Assembly (NCBI GenBank): GCA_001770855.1
Contig: MESE01000128.1
Coordinates: 1-43,297, forward strand
DNA: 43,297 bases
Origin: Burkholderiales bacterium RIFCSPLOWO2_02_FULL_57_36
Lineage (GTDB): Bacteria > Pseudomonadota > Gammaproteobacteria > Burkholderiales > Burkholderiaceae_D
Reading direction: 5' to 3'
The position numbers and the translations under genes are program-made. Below are positions 1 through 8,834 of this stretch, in pieces (the stretch's first letter is position 1; each line of letters begins with the position of its first letter). The notes beneath the pieces were generated by a model, which did no database searches, was not told the DNA's origin, and saw only the letters and a program-made list of their open reading frames with translations.

Positions 1-83
1 AAGATACGGCCTTGAGCAGGCCTCTCGCTCTAACAGGCAAAGCCAGTTAGGCGATGACCACGTCCTTAGGACGTGGATTTCAA
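1..83 (+). mobile_element. Possible right end of an IS200/IS605-type element
   Basis: Positions 58-76 form a perfect 9-bp inverted repeat (CCACGTCCT / AGGACGTGG) around a single T, followed by TCAA at 80-83. Subterminal hairpins followed by a TCAA-like cleavage tetranucleotide are known at right ends of IS200/IS605 elements, where this DNA also encodes the 3' scaffold of the TnpB guide RNA. An open frame enters from the left edge (from base 2) and stops just after the hairpin, but I cannot recognise TnpB in so few residues. The rest of the element would lie outside the window. An ordinary hairpin is the main alternative. Confidence 0.3.
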
Positions 84-522
84 GGTGTTATTAAAAAAAT
101 CCAGTATAGAGCTTAGCGATTAAGGGTGCGTTAACGTCGTTCTCGTCACGTTCAGGTGGATCCTTCGCACGGAGAAGCTGGTGCAGGGCGAATTGCATCC
201 CTTAACCGGTATCCATGCCAATATTGTTAATGCGACCTGCCGGATTTCCCAACGTCCGAATTACCGGGCGGTACAAAATGACCCAAAAGCATTAACGCTC
301 CGTTAACCGTAGCACTGTAGGATCGGTGCGTGAATAAAAAACCGATGCGGCTGCACGTATGGCTCGATATAAAAGCACAACGATGCCCACTCATGCACAA
401 GTTTCAATCCAGAATACAAATGACATCATGAACTTTATCGATTTGACATTGAAGATAAACCAACACCAGCGAGTTCAGTTACCGGTGTTCAGGCTAAGCT
501 GCACCGACGGGGAACAGGCCTG
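84..522. other. Gene-free region upstream of the dsb operon
   Basis: No convincing coding frame is present. A TTGACA hexamer at 443-448 lies upstream of the first dsb gene but lacks a good -10 at 17 bp, so I do not call a promoter. A GGGGAACAGG stretch at 509-518 just before the ATG at 523 is the likely ribosome binding site. Nothing else is recognised. Confidence 0.5.
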
Positions 523-1332
523 ATGGGCTCGATCACGGTTGGGCCGTTTGCTTTTTCCCTCGATCTTGCGCTGATATTCGCAGCGGTTGCGATCATCTTC
601 GTTGTCGCCAAGCTAGCGGGGCGAAGGAGCGGCATCGATCCAGAGCCTGCTCTGTGGAAAATGCTGATTGCGAGTGCGGTGACCTCCCGCATCGCTTTTG
701 TTTTGGCGTATTTCGATACCTACAGACAGGCGCCGCTGAGTATTGTCGACATTCGCGATGGCGGCTTCATGCCGTCGGTCGGCATTGCCACTGCAGCGGT
801 AATGGCTGCCTGGTTTTCCTGGCGTAAAAAGGAGTGGCGCATGCCGCTGGCGCTTTCCTTGCTGGCCGGCGCGTTCGTCTGGGGCGGCATCAGTGCCGTT
901 GTGCTTCTTAATGACAAGGCGAGGAGCATGCCACAGGTTGTCCTGACCACTCTGGAGGGTCGATCCGTGCCGCTCGAATCGCTGAAAGGGCAGCCGATGG
1001 TTGTCAACCTGTGGGCGACGTGGTGTCCGCCATGCAGGCGCGAGATGCCGGTTCTTCGAGATGCGCAGGTGCGCGATCAGGATGTCGTTTTCGTGTTCGC
1101 CAATCAGGGCGAATCGGCGGACAAGGTTCGAAAATATCTTGATTCCGAAGGTCTTTCCCTCGGCAACGTATTGCTGGACCCGACCGGAGAGCTGGCGCGC
1201 CAGATCGGCTCACGGGCGATGCCGACCACCTTGTTCTTCGATGGCAAGGGCCGGCTCGCCGACACCCGCATCGGCGAGCTTTCGGCCGCGACGCTGGCAC
1301 AGCGAATCGAGTCCTTGCGATCGTCAAGATGA
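523..1332 (+). CDS. Membrane-anchored TlpA-like thioredoxin-fold protein
   Basis: A 269-residue protein in two parts. Residues 1-130 hold about four hydrophobic segments (roughly 10-30, 45-63, 82-100, 108-128), a multi-pass membrane module. Residues 135-269 are a TlpA/ResA-type thioredoxin fold with the active site W167-CPPC-171 and a cis-proline region at GSRAMPTT. TlpA-like proteins act at the outer face of the inner membrane as thiol-disulfide reductases, taking electrons from DsbD-type proteins. The next two genes are dsbD and a DsbG-like gene, in the same direction with gaps of 35 and 14 bp, so a co-transcribed periplasmic redox operon is very likely. The ATG at 523 follows a GGGGAACAGG stretch. 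The natural substrate cannot be read from sequence; the unusual part is the four-helix anchor instead of a single helix. Confidence 0.85.
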   Translation: MGSITVGPFAFSLDLALIFAAVAIIFVVAKLAGRRSGIDPEPALWKMLIASAVTSRIAFVLAYFDTYRQAPLSIVDIRDGGFMPSVGIATAAVMAAWFSWRKKEWRMPLALSLLAGAFVWGGISAVVLLNDKARSMPQVVLTTLEGRSVPLESLKGQPMVVNLWATWCPPCRREMPVLRDAQVRDQDVVFVFANQGESADKVRKYLDSEGLSLGNVLLDPTGELARQIGSRAMPTTLFFDGKGRLADTRIGELSAATLAQRIESLRSSR

Positions 1333-1367
1333 CGCAGGCCGGATATCGACACTGGGCATCAATATAA

Positions 1368-3113
1368 ATGAACACGATTCAACGCATTACCGTAATGCTT
1401 ATCGCGGCAACTACCTTGCTGCTGGCTCCGTTCGCGCACACCGGGGATAATTTTCTCGAGCCGGAGTCGGCCTTCCGGTTTTCCGCGAGGATGGCTGACG
1501 CCAGGACGATTGAAGTCACTTACGCAATCGCCAAAGGCTATTACATGTACCGCGAGCCTTTCGCTTTCAAGGCTGACGGTGCGGTATTGGGTGATCCCGT
1601 CATCCCGCGGGGCAAGATCAAATTCGACGAAACGTTTCAGAAAGATGTAGAGACTTACCGCGACACCGTCGTGATTGCAATCCCGGTACAAGCATCCGGC
1701 GCATTCACGCTGACCGCTACAAGTCAGGGATGCGCCGATGCAGGCCTGTGTTATTCGCCGACGGATGCAACGATCAGGCTGGCAGGCTTCGGAAACCTGC
1801 CAGCATCGGGTAATGCCAGTTTGCAGCCGCCCGGTCCGGCGGACAGCGAGATGGGAAAAATCGAGGCGTCGCTCCAGAGCGGCAAGCTGCTGGTCATTCT
1901 CCCGCTATTCCTGCTGCTTGGTCTCGGCCTGGCCTTCACTCCATGCGTTTTGCCGATGGTGCCCATCCTGTCTTCGATCATCCTGGGAGAGGGGAGCGGC
2001 CTTTCGCGCCGGCGCGGGCTTCTTCTGTCCGGCACCTACTCGCTCGGGATGGCCGTCGTCTACACGCTGCTTGGCGTTGCGGCCGGGCTGGCAGGCGAGG
2101 GGTTGGCGGCGTCGCTGCAGAATCCATGGGTGCTCGGCGCATTCGCACTGTTGATGGTGCTGCTGTCGCTGTCGATGTTCGGCTTGTTCCAGCTGCAGAT
2201 GCCCGCTGCGATCCAGACTCGACTGATGCAGGTCTCGGAAAAGCAGCGTGCCGGGAAGCTTGCGGGAGTTTTTGTCATGGGTGCCCTGTCCGCACTGATC
2301 GTGGGGCCGTGTGTCGCCGCGCCGCTGGCCGGGGCGCTTGTGTATATCAGCCATACCCGCAATGTGTTCATCGGTGGCGGTGCATTGTTTGCCATGGCTG
2401 TGGGCATGAGTGTTCCACTGCTGCTGGTCGGCGCATCGGCGGGAACGCTGCTGCCGCGCTCCGGTGCATGGATGAACACCGTCAAGCGCTTCTTCGGTGT
2501 ACTGATGCTGGGCACGGCACTGTGGATGGTTTCGCCGGTGATCCCGGCTGCACTGCAGATGCTCGGTTGGGCCGCACTTGGTATCGGATATGCCGCACAC
2601 CTATTACTGCCGAAAAGCGGAGGTTGGGCGGCGAAGGTGCTGGGTCTGGTTCTTGCGGGAGCCGGTCTGCTTCAACTGGCCGGCGTCGCAACCGGCGGCC
2701 GCGATGCGTGGGCGCCGCCGGCGCATTTGACAGGCGGTCAACCCGCCGCCCATGTCGAATTCGTGCGGGTCAAGTCGATCGGTGAGCTGGATGCGATCCT
2801 GGCTCAGACGAAGGACAAGACGGTCATGCTCGATTTCTACGCCGACTGGTGCGTGTCGTGCAAGGAAATGGAAAAGTTTACTTTTTCCGACCGGCGCGTG
2901 CAGGCGCATTTTGCCAACATGGTGCTGCTGCAAGCCGATGTCACCGCCAACAGCGCAGATGACAAGGCCTTGCTAAAGCGATTCAATCTTTTTGGCCCAC
3001 CGGGCATCATCTTCTTTGACAGGAACGGTCGCGAAATACCGGGTGGCCGCGTGATCGGTTATCAGGATGCCGGGAAATTTCTACGCTCTCTTTCCGTAGT
3101 GAACCCGATGTAG
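1368..3113 (+). CDS. dsbD: Thiol:disulfide interchange protein DsbD
   Basis: A 581-residue protein with the full three-domain DsbD plan. A signal peptide (about 1-25) is followed by the periplasmic alpha domain with C122 and C128. The membrane beta domain (about 173-440, eight or so helices) has its paired cysteines C193 (TPCVLPM) and C315 (GPCVAAP). The C-terminal periplasmic thioredoxin-like gamma domain carries W494-CVSC-498. DsbD moves electrons from cytoplasmic thioredoxin through beta and gamma to alpha, and on to periplasmic partners such as DsbC, DsbG and TlpA-like proteins. All six redox cysteines are present and the length matches the family. Both candidate partners are encoded immediately upstream and downstream, so this gene is the electron source of the operon. 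Confidence 0.95.
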   Translation: MNTIQRITVMLIAATTLLLAPFAHTGDNFLEPESAFRFSARMADARTIEVTYAIAKGYYMYREPFAFKADGAVLGDPVIPRGKIKFDETFQKDVETYRDTVVIAIPVQASGAFTLTATSQGCADAGLCYSPTDATIRLAGFGNLPASGNASLQPPGPADSEMGKIEASLQSGKLLVILPLFLLLGLGLAFTPCVLPMVPILSSIILGEGSGLSRRRGLLLSGTYSLGMAVVYTLLGVAAGLAGEGLAASLQNPWVLGAFALLMVLLSLSMFGLFQLQMPAAIQTRLMQVSEKQRAGKLAGVFVMGALSALIVGPCVAAPLAGALVYISHTRNVFIGGGALFAMAVGMSVPLLLVGASAGTLLPRSGAWMNTVKRFFGVLMLGTALWMVSPVIPAALQMLGWAALGIGYAAHLLLPKSGGWAAKVLGLVLAGAGLLQLAGVATGGRDAWAPPAHLTGGQPAAHVEFVRVKSIGELDAILAQTKDKTVMLDFYADWCVSCKEMEKFTFSDRRVQAHFANMVLLQADVTANSADDKALLKRFNLFGPPGIIFFDRNGREIPGGRVIGYQDAGKFLRSLSVVNPM

Positions 3114-3127
3114 GAAATGAGAGAAAA

Positions 3128-4009
3128 ATGAACTGCTTGACAACAATGGAATCAAGAATGCTCAAACCTTTAAGAACTTGTACTGCTGCCTCAAGAACCG
3201 TTTTCATTTCGCGAATCGGCGCCTGCCTGGTATTTCTTGCTGCATCGTCTGCCGCCTTTGCAGCAGACGATTATCCAAAGGCAATCCAGGGAGCAGTCGC
3301 AAGCGGCATGAAAGTCACCAAGACATTTCCGGCCGCTTCCGGACTGACCGGATGGGTCCTGTCGCAGAACGGACGGCATTCGATCGTATATACGACGCAG
3401 GATAAAAAAACCGTGATCTCCGGTGCGCTGATCAATGAAAGCGGCGAAAACCTGGTGGAGCAGGACGCAGACAAATATATTCCCAAGCCGGACCAGGCCG
3501 CGCTGTACAAGGAACTCGAACGATCGTCCCACGTGATCGAGGGAACCATGAAAAATCCGAAGAGTACCGTGTACGTTTTTGTCGATGCGAACTGCCCGTT
3601 TTGCCACCTCACATGGAAAGCGCTGCAACCTTATGAAAAGGCCGGCTTGCAGGTGCGCTGGATTCTGGTAGACACACTGGGTCCGACCAGCATGCCGAAA
3701 GCGATCGAAGTGCTGGCGGCAGCGGACACCACCGCGGCATTCCGCAAAATGGAAGAAAACTCCGGCAAAAGCTGGACGCCATCGCCGCAACTGACAGAAG
3801 CGGGAAAACCGGAGGTCGCGGAAAAAATCCGGAAAAACGGCGAGTTGATGGGGGCGTTCGGAATTTCCGGAACACCGGGAATCGTGTGGAAAGACAAGCA
3901 AGGGAAGGTGAATGTCAAAGGCGGCATGCCTCGTCTTTCCGAAATTCCGCAAATAACCGGATTGCCGGAACAGAAAGTGGACGATCCGGCACTGGCGCGG
4001 TTCCGATAG
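3128..4009 (+). CDS. dsbG: DsbG/DsbC-family periplasmic thiol:disulfide interchange protein
   Basis: A 293-residue protein with a signal peptide ending near AFA-AD (residue 46). The N-terminal region (about 47-130) corresponds to the DsbC/DsbG dimerisation and linker part. The thioredoxin-fold part has active site C156-PF-C159 and a cis-proline motif GTPG near the C-terminus. DsbC isomerises wrong disulfides; DsbG reduces oxidised single cysteines (sulfenates). The CPxC active site and overall layout favour DsbG. It lies 14 bp after dsbD, whose product would keep it reduced. The start is uncertain: a later in-frame ATG at 3158 (residue 11) would also leave a complete signal peptide. The DsbC versus DsbG choice is by motif only. 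Confidence 0.8.
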   Translation: MNCLTTMESRMLKPLRTCTAASRTVFISRIGACLVFLAASSAAFAADDYPKAIQGAVASGMKVTKTFPAASGLTGWVLSQNGRHSIVYTTQDKKTVISGALINESGENLVEQDADKYIPKPDQAALYKELERSSHVIEGTMKNPKSTVYVFVDANCPFCHLTWKALQPYEKAGLQVRWILVDTLGPTSMPKAIEVLAAADTTAAFRKMEENSGKSWTPSPQLTEAGKPEVAEKIRKNGELMGAFGISGTPGIVWKDKQGKVNVKGGMPRLSEIPQITGLPEQKVDDPALARFR

Positions 4010-4020
4010 GTCGAACGGGC

Positions 4021-4046
4021 GGCGCCGGGTTGACAAATCCGGCGCC
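4021..4046 (+). terminator. GC-rich hairpin after the dsb operon
   Basis: Perfect 8-bp stem GGCGCCGG / CCGGCGCC separated by 10 bases, starting 11 bp after the dsbG stop. No T-run follows, so it may be a weak terminator or an mRNA 3'-stabilising hairpin. Confidence 0.45.
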
Positions 4047-4069
4047 GGGCAAGGCTTCATTGGCCTCAA

Positions 4070-4083
4070 TTGATTCACATCAA
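4070..4083 (+). promoter_or_regulatory. FNR/ANR-type box upstream of trhP
   Basis: TTGATTCACATCAA matches the FNR consensus TTGAT-N4-ATCAA at every defined base. A -10-like GACAAT lies at 4107-4112, which would place the box centre near -42, the geometry of class II FNR activation. The downstream gene trhP (start 4283) encodes an Fe-S tRNA hydroxylase whose reaction needs no oxygen, which fits low-oxygen control. Confidence 0.7.
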
Positions 4084-4282
4084 GTTAAAGCAGGGTTTCC
4101 TTCGGTGACAATACGGGCCTGCAAAACGCCTTTGGTTTGCAATGCGCGCGTTCCATGAAAATTGACTCGCTCCGCACTTTGCTGCCATTGGCATTTTGGT
4201 ACCGGTGCCGGAAACCGTGTCCGACGATGCGACTGGGCGCTCGGCACTCGCCAATCAACACCATTTCACCGAATCGATTGAC

Positions 4283-5644
4283 ATGCTGAAAGCTCCCGAA
4301 CTGTTACTTCCTGCCGGATCGCTGGCGAAAATGCACGCCGCCTTCGACTTCGGCGCCGATGCCGTCTATGCCGGGCAGCCGCGCTATAGCCTGCGCGTGC
4401 GCAACAATGATTTTTCCACGCAGCAGGCGCTGGCCGAAGGAATTAACGACGCACACTCGCGCGGCAAACAGTTCTTCGTGGCCAGCAATATCTTTGCGCA
4501 CAACGCCAAGCTCAAGACCTACCTGCGCGACATGGAGCCGGTGATCGAGATGAAGCCGGATGCGCTGATCATGGCCGACCCCGGCCTGATCATGATGGTG
4601 CGCGACAAGTGGCCGGACGTGCCGATCCACTTGTCGGTACAGGCCAACGCGGTCAACTGGGCCGACGTCAAGTTCTGGCACCGGATTGGACTGACGCGCG
4701 TGATTCTGTCGCGCGAACTGTCGCTCGACGAGATCGAGGAAATCCGCCAGCGCTGTCCGGAAATGGAACTTGAAGTGTTCGTGCACGGCGCGCTGTGCAT
4801 TGCCTACTCGGGCCGCTGCCTGCTATCGGGCTACTTCAGCCACCGCGACTCCAATCAAGGCGCATGCACCAATTCCTGCCGCTGGGATTACAAGGTCGAA
4901 AATGCCGCCGAAGATGCCAGCGGTGACCTGGCCAGAATTTCTCCCGAGACCATCGGCTTCAATTATCGCCAGGCGCTGGACAAACCCGAGCCATTCTCGG
5001 CGCTTGGCGACATGCAGCGTCATCCGCTGGCTGATCGGCCGTACCTGATCGAGGAATCCGAGCGTCCCGGGCAGATGATGCCGATCCTCGAAGACGAGCA
5101 TGGCACCTACATCATGAATTCGAAAGACTTGCGTGCGGTCGAGCATGTCGAGCGGCTGGTGAAGATCGGCGTCAATTCGCTCAAGATCGAGGGCCGCACC
5201 AAGTCGCTTTATTATGCGGCGCGCACCGCCCAGGTATACCGTCGCGCGATCGACGACGCGGTGGCCGGCCGGCCGTTCGACATCGGCTTGTTGGGCGAAT
5301 TGCACGGCTTGGCCAATCGCGGCTATACCGACGGGTTTTACCAGCGCCATCATACCCAGGATCATCAAAACTACATGCAAGGCGCATCCGAATCGCACCG
5401 CAGCCAGTACGTGGGCGATGTCCGCTCGGTCGATGGCGGCTGGGCCACGGTCGAAGTCAAGAACCGGTTTTCCGTCGGCGACATGCTCGAAGTGATCCAT
5501 CCGACCGGCAACCGGTCAGTGCGGCTCGAACGCATTCGTACACAGGATGATGCCGAGATCGCAGTTGCGCCCGGCAGCGGACACCTGGTGCAGATCGAAC
5601 TCGACGCGAGCCTGGACCGGGCCCTGCTGGCGCGCTTTCTGTAG
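4283..5644 (+). CDS. trhP: Prephenate-dependent tRNA U34 hydroxylase (YegQ/TrhP, peptidase U32 family)
   Basis: From the ATG at 4283 the protein has 453 residues, the length I recall for E. coli YegQ/TrhP, and it follows that protein closely from MLKAPELLLPAG onward. Strong family marks are DAVYAGQPRYSLRVRNNDF, IHLSVQANAVNW, LTRVILSRELSL and EDEHGTYIMNSKDLRA. The cysteine cluster HGALC...GRC...GAC...SC is the U32 Fe-S site. TrhP makes 5-hydroxyuridine at the wobble base of tRNA using prephenate and no oxygen, in parallel with oxygen-dependent TrhO. A TTG at 4196 would add 29 residues with no resemblance to the family, so it was not used; the ribosome binding site before 4283 is weak. The FNR box at 4070 suggests anaerobic induction. 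Confidence 0.92.
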   Translation: MLKAPELLLPAGSLAKMHAAFDFGADAVYAGQPRYSLRVRNNDFSTQQALAEGINDAHSRGKQFFVASNIFAHNAKLKTYLRDMEPVIEMKPDALIMADPGLIMMVRDKWPDVPIHLSVQANAVNWADVKFWHRIGLTRVILSRELSLDEIEEIRQRCPEMELEVFVHGALCIAYSGRCLLSGYFSHRDSNQGACTNSCRWDYKVENAAEDASGDLARISPETIGFNYRQALDKPEPFSALGDMQRHPLADRPYLIEESERPGQMMPILEDEHGTYIMNSKDLRAVEHVERLVKIGVNSLKIEGRTKSLYYAARTAQVYRRAIDDAVAGRPFDIGLLGELHGLANRGYTDGFYQRHHTQDHQNYMQGASESHRSQYVGDVRSVDGGWATVEVKNRFSVGDMLEVIHPTGNRSVRLERIRTQDDAEIAVAPGSGHLVQIELDASLDRALLARFL

Positions 5645-5906
5645 CGCAAAGCTCGGGCGTACCGCATGCGGGCCGCCTTTGCTGAACATTCGCGTCGGGC
5701 GCATCCCCGGCTGCGCGTCCGACCATCCGGGAAAAGGCAACTTGTTCCGGAATTAGTCCTTATACTGCGAGTCGGCGCTCAAGAACGATCGGTTTGTCGA
5801 GCCAATCCCCTGAATTCACTTTATTATTCTGTTCCGGAAAACCGGTCCGGACTCATGCAATCGGCAACAGCCGGAGGCATCCATTCGCAACCGGAGCACT
5901 AAAGAC
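5645..5906. other. Intergenic region between trhP and the LuxR-type regulator gene
   Basis: No coding frame with family resemblance and no clear terminator were seen. The region leads into the candidate promoter at 5907-5935. Confidence 0.4.
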
Positions 5907-5935
5907 TTTCGAGCCGCCGACGCGGATCGTATAAT
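5907..5935 (+). promoter_or_regulatory. Candidate sigma-70 promoter of the LuxR-type regulator gene
   Basis: A perfect TATAAT at 5930-5935 is preceded at exactly 17 bp by TTTCGA (3 of 6 matches to TTGACA). The predicted transcript would start near 5942, about 38 bases before the TTG start at 5980. Reading only; no competing promoter of similar quality was seen. Confidence 0.45.
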
Positions 5936-5979
5936 AAAACTGTGTTACTTCAGTGCAAGATGGCAAAAGGAGGCCTCCC

Positions 5980-8619
5980 TTGATAAATAGAGACATCCTT
6001 ATAACTAAATTCACCGGGGGCAGGGCGCGCTCCGACCTGGTGTCGCGGCCGCGCCTCGCGGCCCGGTTCGATCATGAAGTATTCAATAGACTGACGCTGG
6101 TATGCGCGCAGGCCGGCTACGGCAAGACCACGCTGGTTTCATCGTGGCTGCGTGGCTGGCCCGACAAGGCGGCATGGCTGTCGCTGGATCCGGGCGATAA
6201 CGATTCGGTGCGTTTTCTGGCCCATCTGGTGGCATCGATACGCAATCAGGAGCCGGATTTCGAACCTGAGTTGGCGCGGATCCTGCGGTCTGCCAATCCG
6301 CCGCCGATCGCTTCGCTGATGACCGGCTTCGTCAACGCATTGGCGACGTTGAATTATCGGCTGATCCTGGTACTGGACGACTATCACCTGGTTATCGAGA
6401 AGGCGATACACGATGCCGTGCAGTTTCTGCTCGGCCATCAACCTGAGAATCTGCATATCATCATTGCCAGCCGCGAGGAGCCGCCGTTTTCGGTGGCCCG
6501 CCTGCACAGCCATGGCCGGCTGACGAAATTCACCGAGGCCGATTTGTGCTTTACGCCGCAAGAAGCCGAAGAATTCTTTAACCGCCTGATGAACCTCGAA
6601 TTGTCGTCGGGCCAGAGTGAAACCCTGTGCGGTCATACCGAGGGCTGGGCCGCCGGTTTGCAAATGGCGGCGCTGTCGCTGGCCAAAGGGCAGAGCAAGA
6701 CCGACTTTATTGCCGGCTTTTCCGGCAATGAGCGGCACATCATCGATTTCCTGGCGGACGAAGTATTGTCCAGCCAGACCCCATCGATCCAGTCCTTCCT
6801 GATGCGTACTTCGATCCTGGATCGATTCAATGCCGAATTGTGCCGAACGCTCACGGGCGAGGCCGACAGCCAGGGCATGTTGCTTAACCTGGAGCGCAAT
6901 CACATGTTCCTGATTCCGCTGGATGCGAATCGGGAATGGTATCGATATCATCATTTGTTTGCCGACTTGCTGCAAAGCCGGCTGAACAAGGCGCAGCCGG
7001 AGCGGCTTGCCGAACTTCACACCCTGGCGGCAGAGTGGTATTCCGCATACCAGTTGCCCGGTGACGCGTTGCGGCATGCGCATTGCGCGCAAAACATGGA
7101 ATTGATTGCGCAGATCCTGGATCATCACGCGATCCACATGTTCGTGCTCGGTCAGGTGCGCACCGTCGCCACCTGGCTGCGGCTTTTGCCCGAGGCGGTG
7201 GTGCTGCAGTATCCGCGGGTTGCACTGCTGGCGGCGTTCAACATCTATTTTCATCCGATACCGGATGTGGCTCTGGCCGAACGCTATCTGGCGGCCGTCG
7301 ATCGTGCGCATGCTGCGGTCCAGGGTTCGCAGCCCGAAAACCGGGACTTGATCGGAAAGGTCGCGGTGGTGCGCGGTTATCAGGCGCGTTATTCCGGCCA
7401 TGCCGACAGCGCGCTGATATGTTTTTCCATGGCCGTCGAATTCCTGCCGAAAAGCGATGTGTTTTACGACATTGCCATGATCAATCTGGCAATTCTTCAT
7501 GGTGCACTCGGTCGGCTCGATGATTGCAACGAAATACTTTGCAAGTACGCCGAAGTGAGCGATTTACAACCAAATCTGTGGATCACCATGACCGGCATTT
7601 TCGGACTGTCGCGCTTGCAGATGATGCGCGGCAACTTGCCGCTGGCGCGGGATATTTGCACGGAAGGTTTGCGCCAGTTCCGCGACCGGGGGCTGCAGGA
7701 TATGCCGGTATGCAGCATGCTTCATCTTCAGTTGGGAGAAATCGACTATCTGCAAAACCGGCTCGACGATGCGGCCGCACAGGCGGTCCGTGTGCTGGAA
7801 CTGGCCAAGGCAGGCGGCATGGAATTGAACCACGGCTGCGGCGAGGTATTGCTGGCGCGGGTGAAATTGGCGCGCGGGGAAGCGGCGGGTCTGGATCTCC
7901 AGTACGAACAAAGGCTGCTCGGATTCTGGGCATCGGTGAGCCTGATCATTCCACCGCTGTCCGGCTACCTGGCGCAATTGTGGCTGATGCAGGGGCGGAT
8001 CAGGGAACTTGCGGCGTGGTTTGCACAGCGTGGAATTGATGCGAAGGAGATCAAGCCGGAATGGGAGATGGAAGGCTTGGTGCTGGCGCGATTACTGTTG
8101 CAGCAGCGCCGTACCGGCGAAGCATTTGATCTGCTCAGCCGGATGCTGCTGAATGCCGAGCGGGACGGGCGCCATGGAGTATCGATCGAGATCATGATCC
8201 TGCAGGCGCTGGTACGCCAAGCGGAAGACAAACTGAAATCGGCGACCGGATTCTTATGCCAGGCGCTTGCTTTGGCGCAGGAGAGTCATCACCTGCGGCC
8301 GTTCATCGATGCCGGGGTCGGCTTGCAATTGCTGCTGCAGAAAACCGAGGCGCCGCCGGCGCTTGCGGATTTCGCCGCCGAGGTGCTCGCCGCATTCGGT
8401 ACGAATTTCGATCAGCCGCCGCAGTACGAGCAACTGGTTGCCGCGTTTAGCGGCAAGGAGGAAAAGGTGGCGCGGCTGCTGGTCGCGGGTTTGTCCAACG
8501 ACGAAATCGCGGCCAAGCTGTTCGTATCGCCGAATACCGTCAAATTTCATATCAAGAACCTGTACCGCAAGCTTGGCGTGACCAAGCGTTTCGACGCGAT
8601 TCAGAAAATCCGGGGTTGA
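5980..8619 (+). CDS. MalT-like LuxR-family ATP-binding regulator (LAL type)
   Basis: An 879-residue protein from a TTG start. An N-terminal P-loop AQAGYGKTT (about 43-51) and a Walker B-like LILVLDDYH form the STAND ATPase core. A long helical repeat region (about 350-800) follows. The last 65 residues are a LuxR-type DNA-binding domain (GLSNDEIAAKLFVSPNTV...NLYRKLGV). Such regulators bind a ligand and ATP, form oligomers and activate class II promoters. Start choice: a GTG at 5953 is in frame, but AAAAGGAGG at 5965-5973 sits 6 bases before the TTG at 5980, and the sequence from there (LINRDILITKF) resembles the usual beginning of these proteins. It is transcribed toward the tannase gene 215 bp downstream. 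Control of the nearby esterase genes is an inference; the ligand is unknown. Confidence 0.85.
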   Translation: MINRDILITKFTGGRARSDLVSRPRLAARFDHEVFNRLTLVCAQAGYGKTTLVSSWLRGWPDKAAWLSLDPGDNDSVRFLAHLVASIRNQEPDFEPELARILRSANPPPIASLMTGFVNALATLNYRLILVLDDYHLVIEKAIHDAVQFLLGHQPENLHIIIASREEPPFSVARLHSHGRLTKFTEADLCFTPQEAEEFFNRLMNLELSSGQSETLCGHTEGWAAGLQMAALSLAKGQSKTDFIAGFSGNERHIIDFLADEVLSSQTPSIQSFLMRTSILDRFNAELCRTLTGEADSQGMLLNLERNHMFLIPLDANREWYRYHHLFADLLQSRLNKAQPERLAELHTLAAEWYSAYQLPGDALRHAHCAQNMELIAQILDHHAIHMFVLGQVRTVATWLRLLPEAVVLQYPRVALLAAFNIYFHPIPDVALAERYLAAVDRAHAAVQGSQPENRDLIGKVAVVRGYQARYSGHADSALICFSMAVEFLPKSDVFYDIAMINLAILHGALGRLDDCNEILCKYAEVSDLQPNLWITMTGIFGLSRLQMMRGNLPLARDICTEGLRQFRDRGLQDMPVCSMLHLQLGEIDYLQNRLDDAAAQAVRVLELAKAGGMELNHGCGEVLLARVKLARGEAAGLDLQYEQRLLGFWASVSLIIPPLSGYLAQLWLMQGRIRELAAWFAQRGIDAKEIKPEWEMEGLVLARLLLQQRRTGEAFDLLSRMLLNAERDGRHGVSIEIMILQALVRQAEDKLKSATGFLCQALALAQESHHLRPFIDAGVGLQLLLQKTEAPPALADFAAEVLAAFGTNFDQPPQYEQLVAAFSGKEEKVARLLVAGLSNDEIAAKLFVSPNTVKFHIKNLYRKLGVTKRFDAIQKIRG

Positions 8620-8834
8620 AATCCGTTGCAGCCGGACTAGTCCCGCGACCGGCGCATATAGATCCGCCCCGGCGAAAGTCTCTGATCCATCTCCAGTAGG
8701 CCGCATCTTGTCCCGCAACGCCAGCCGATTGGCCGTTTCAGTCATGTTCATTCGATGCCCGATTCCTATAATTCAACACGGTCCGCAAGAGGAAGGCCTG
8801 TTGCCTGCATGAATCAAACATTGGCGGAGACGAT

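Noticed and set aside
1001..1450. 149-codon frame overlapping the end of the TlpA-like gene and the start of dsbD
   Set aside because: Out-of-frame shadow with no domain; the two overlapped genes have clear active sites.
4196..4282. Upstream TTG start for trhP
   Set aside because: The added 29 residues do not resemble the family, and the ATG at 4283 gives the 453-residue length of the characterised protein.
6139..7500. 453-codon open frame antisense to the LuxR-type regulator
   Set aside because: Arginine- and glutamine-rich composition typical of an antisense shadow in GC-rich DNA; the plus-strand protein has clear domains.
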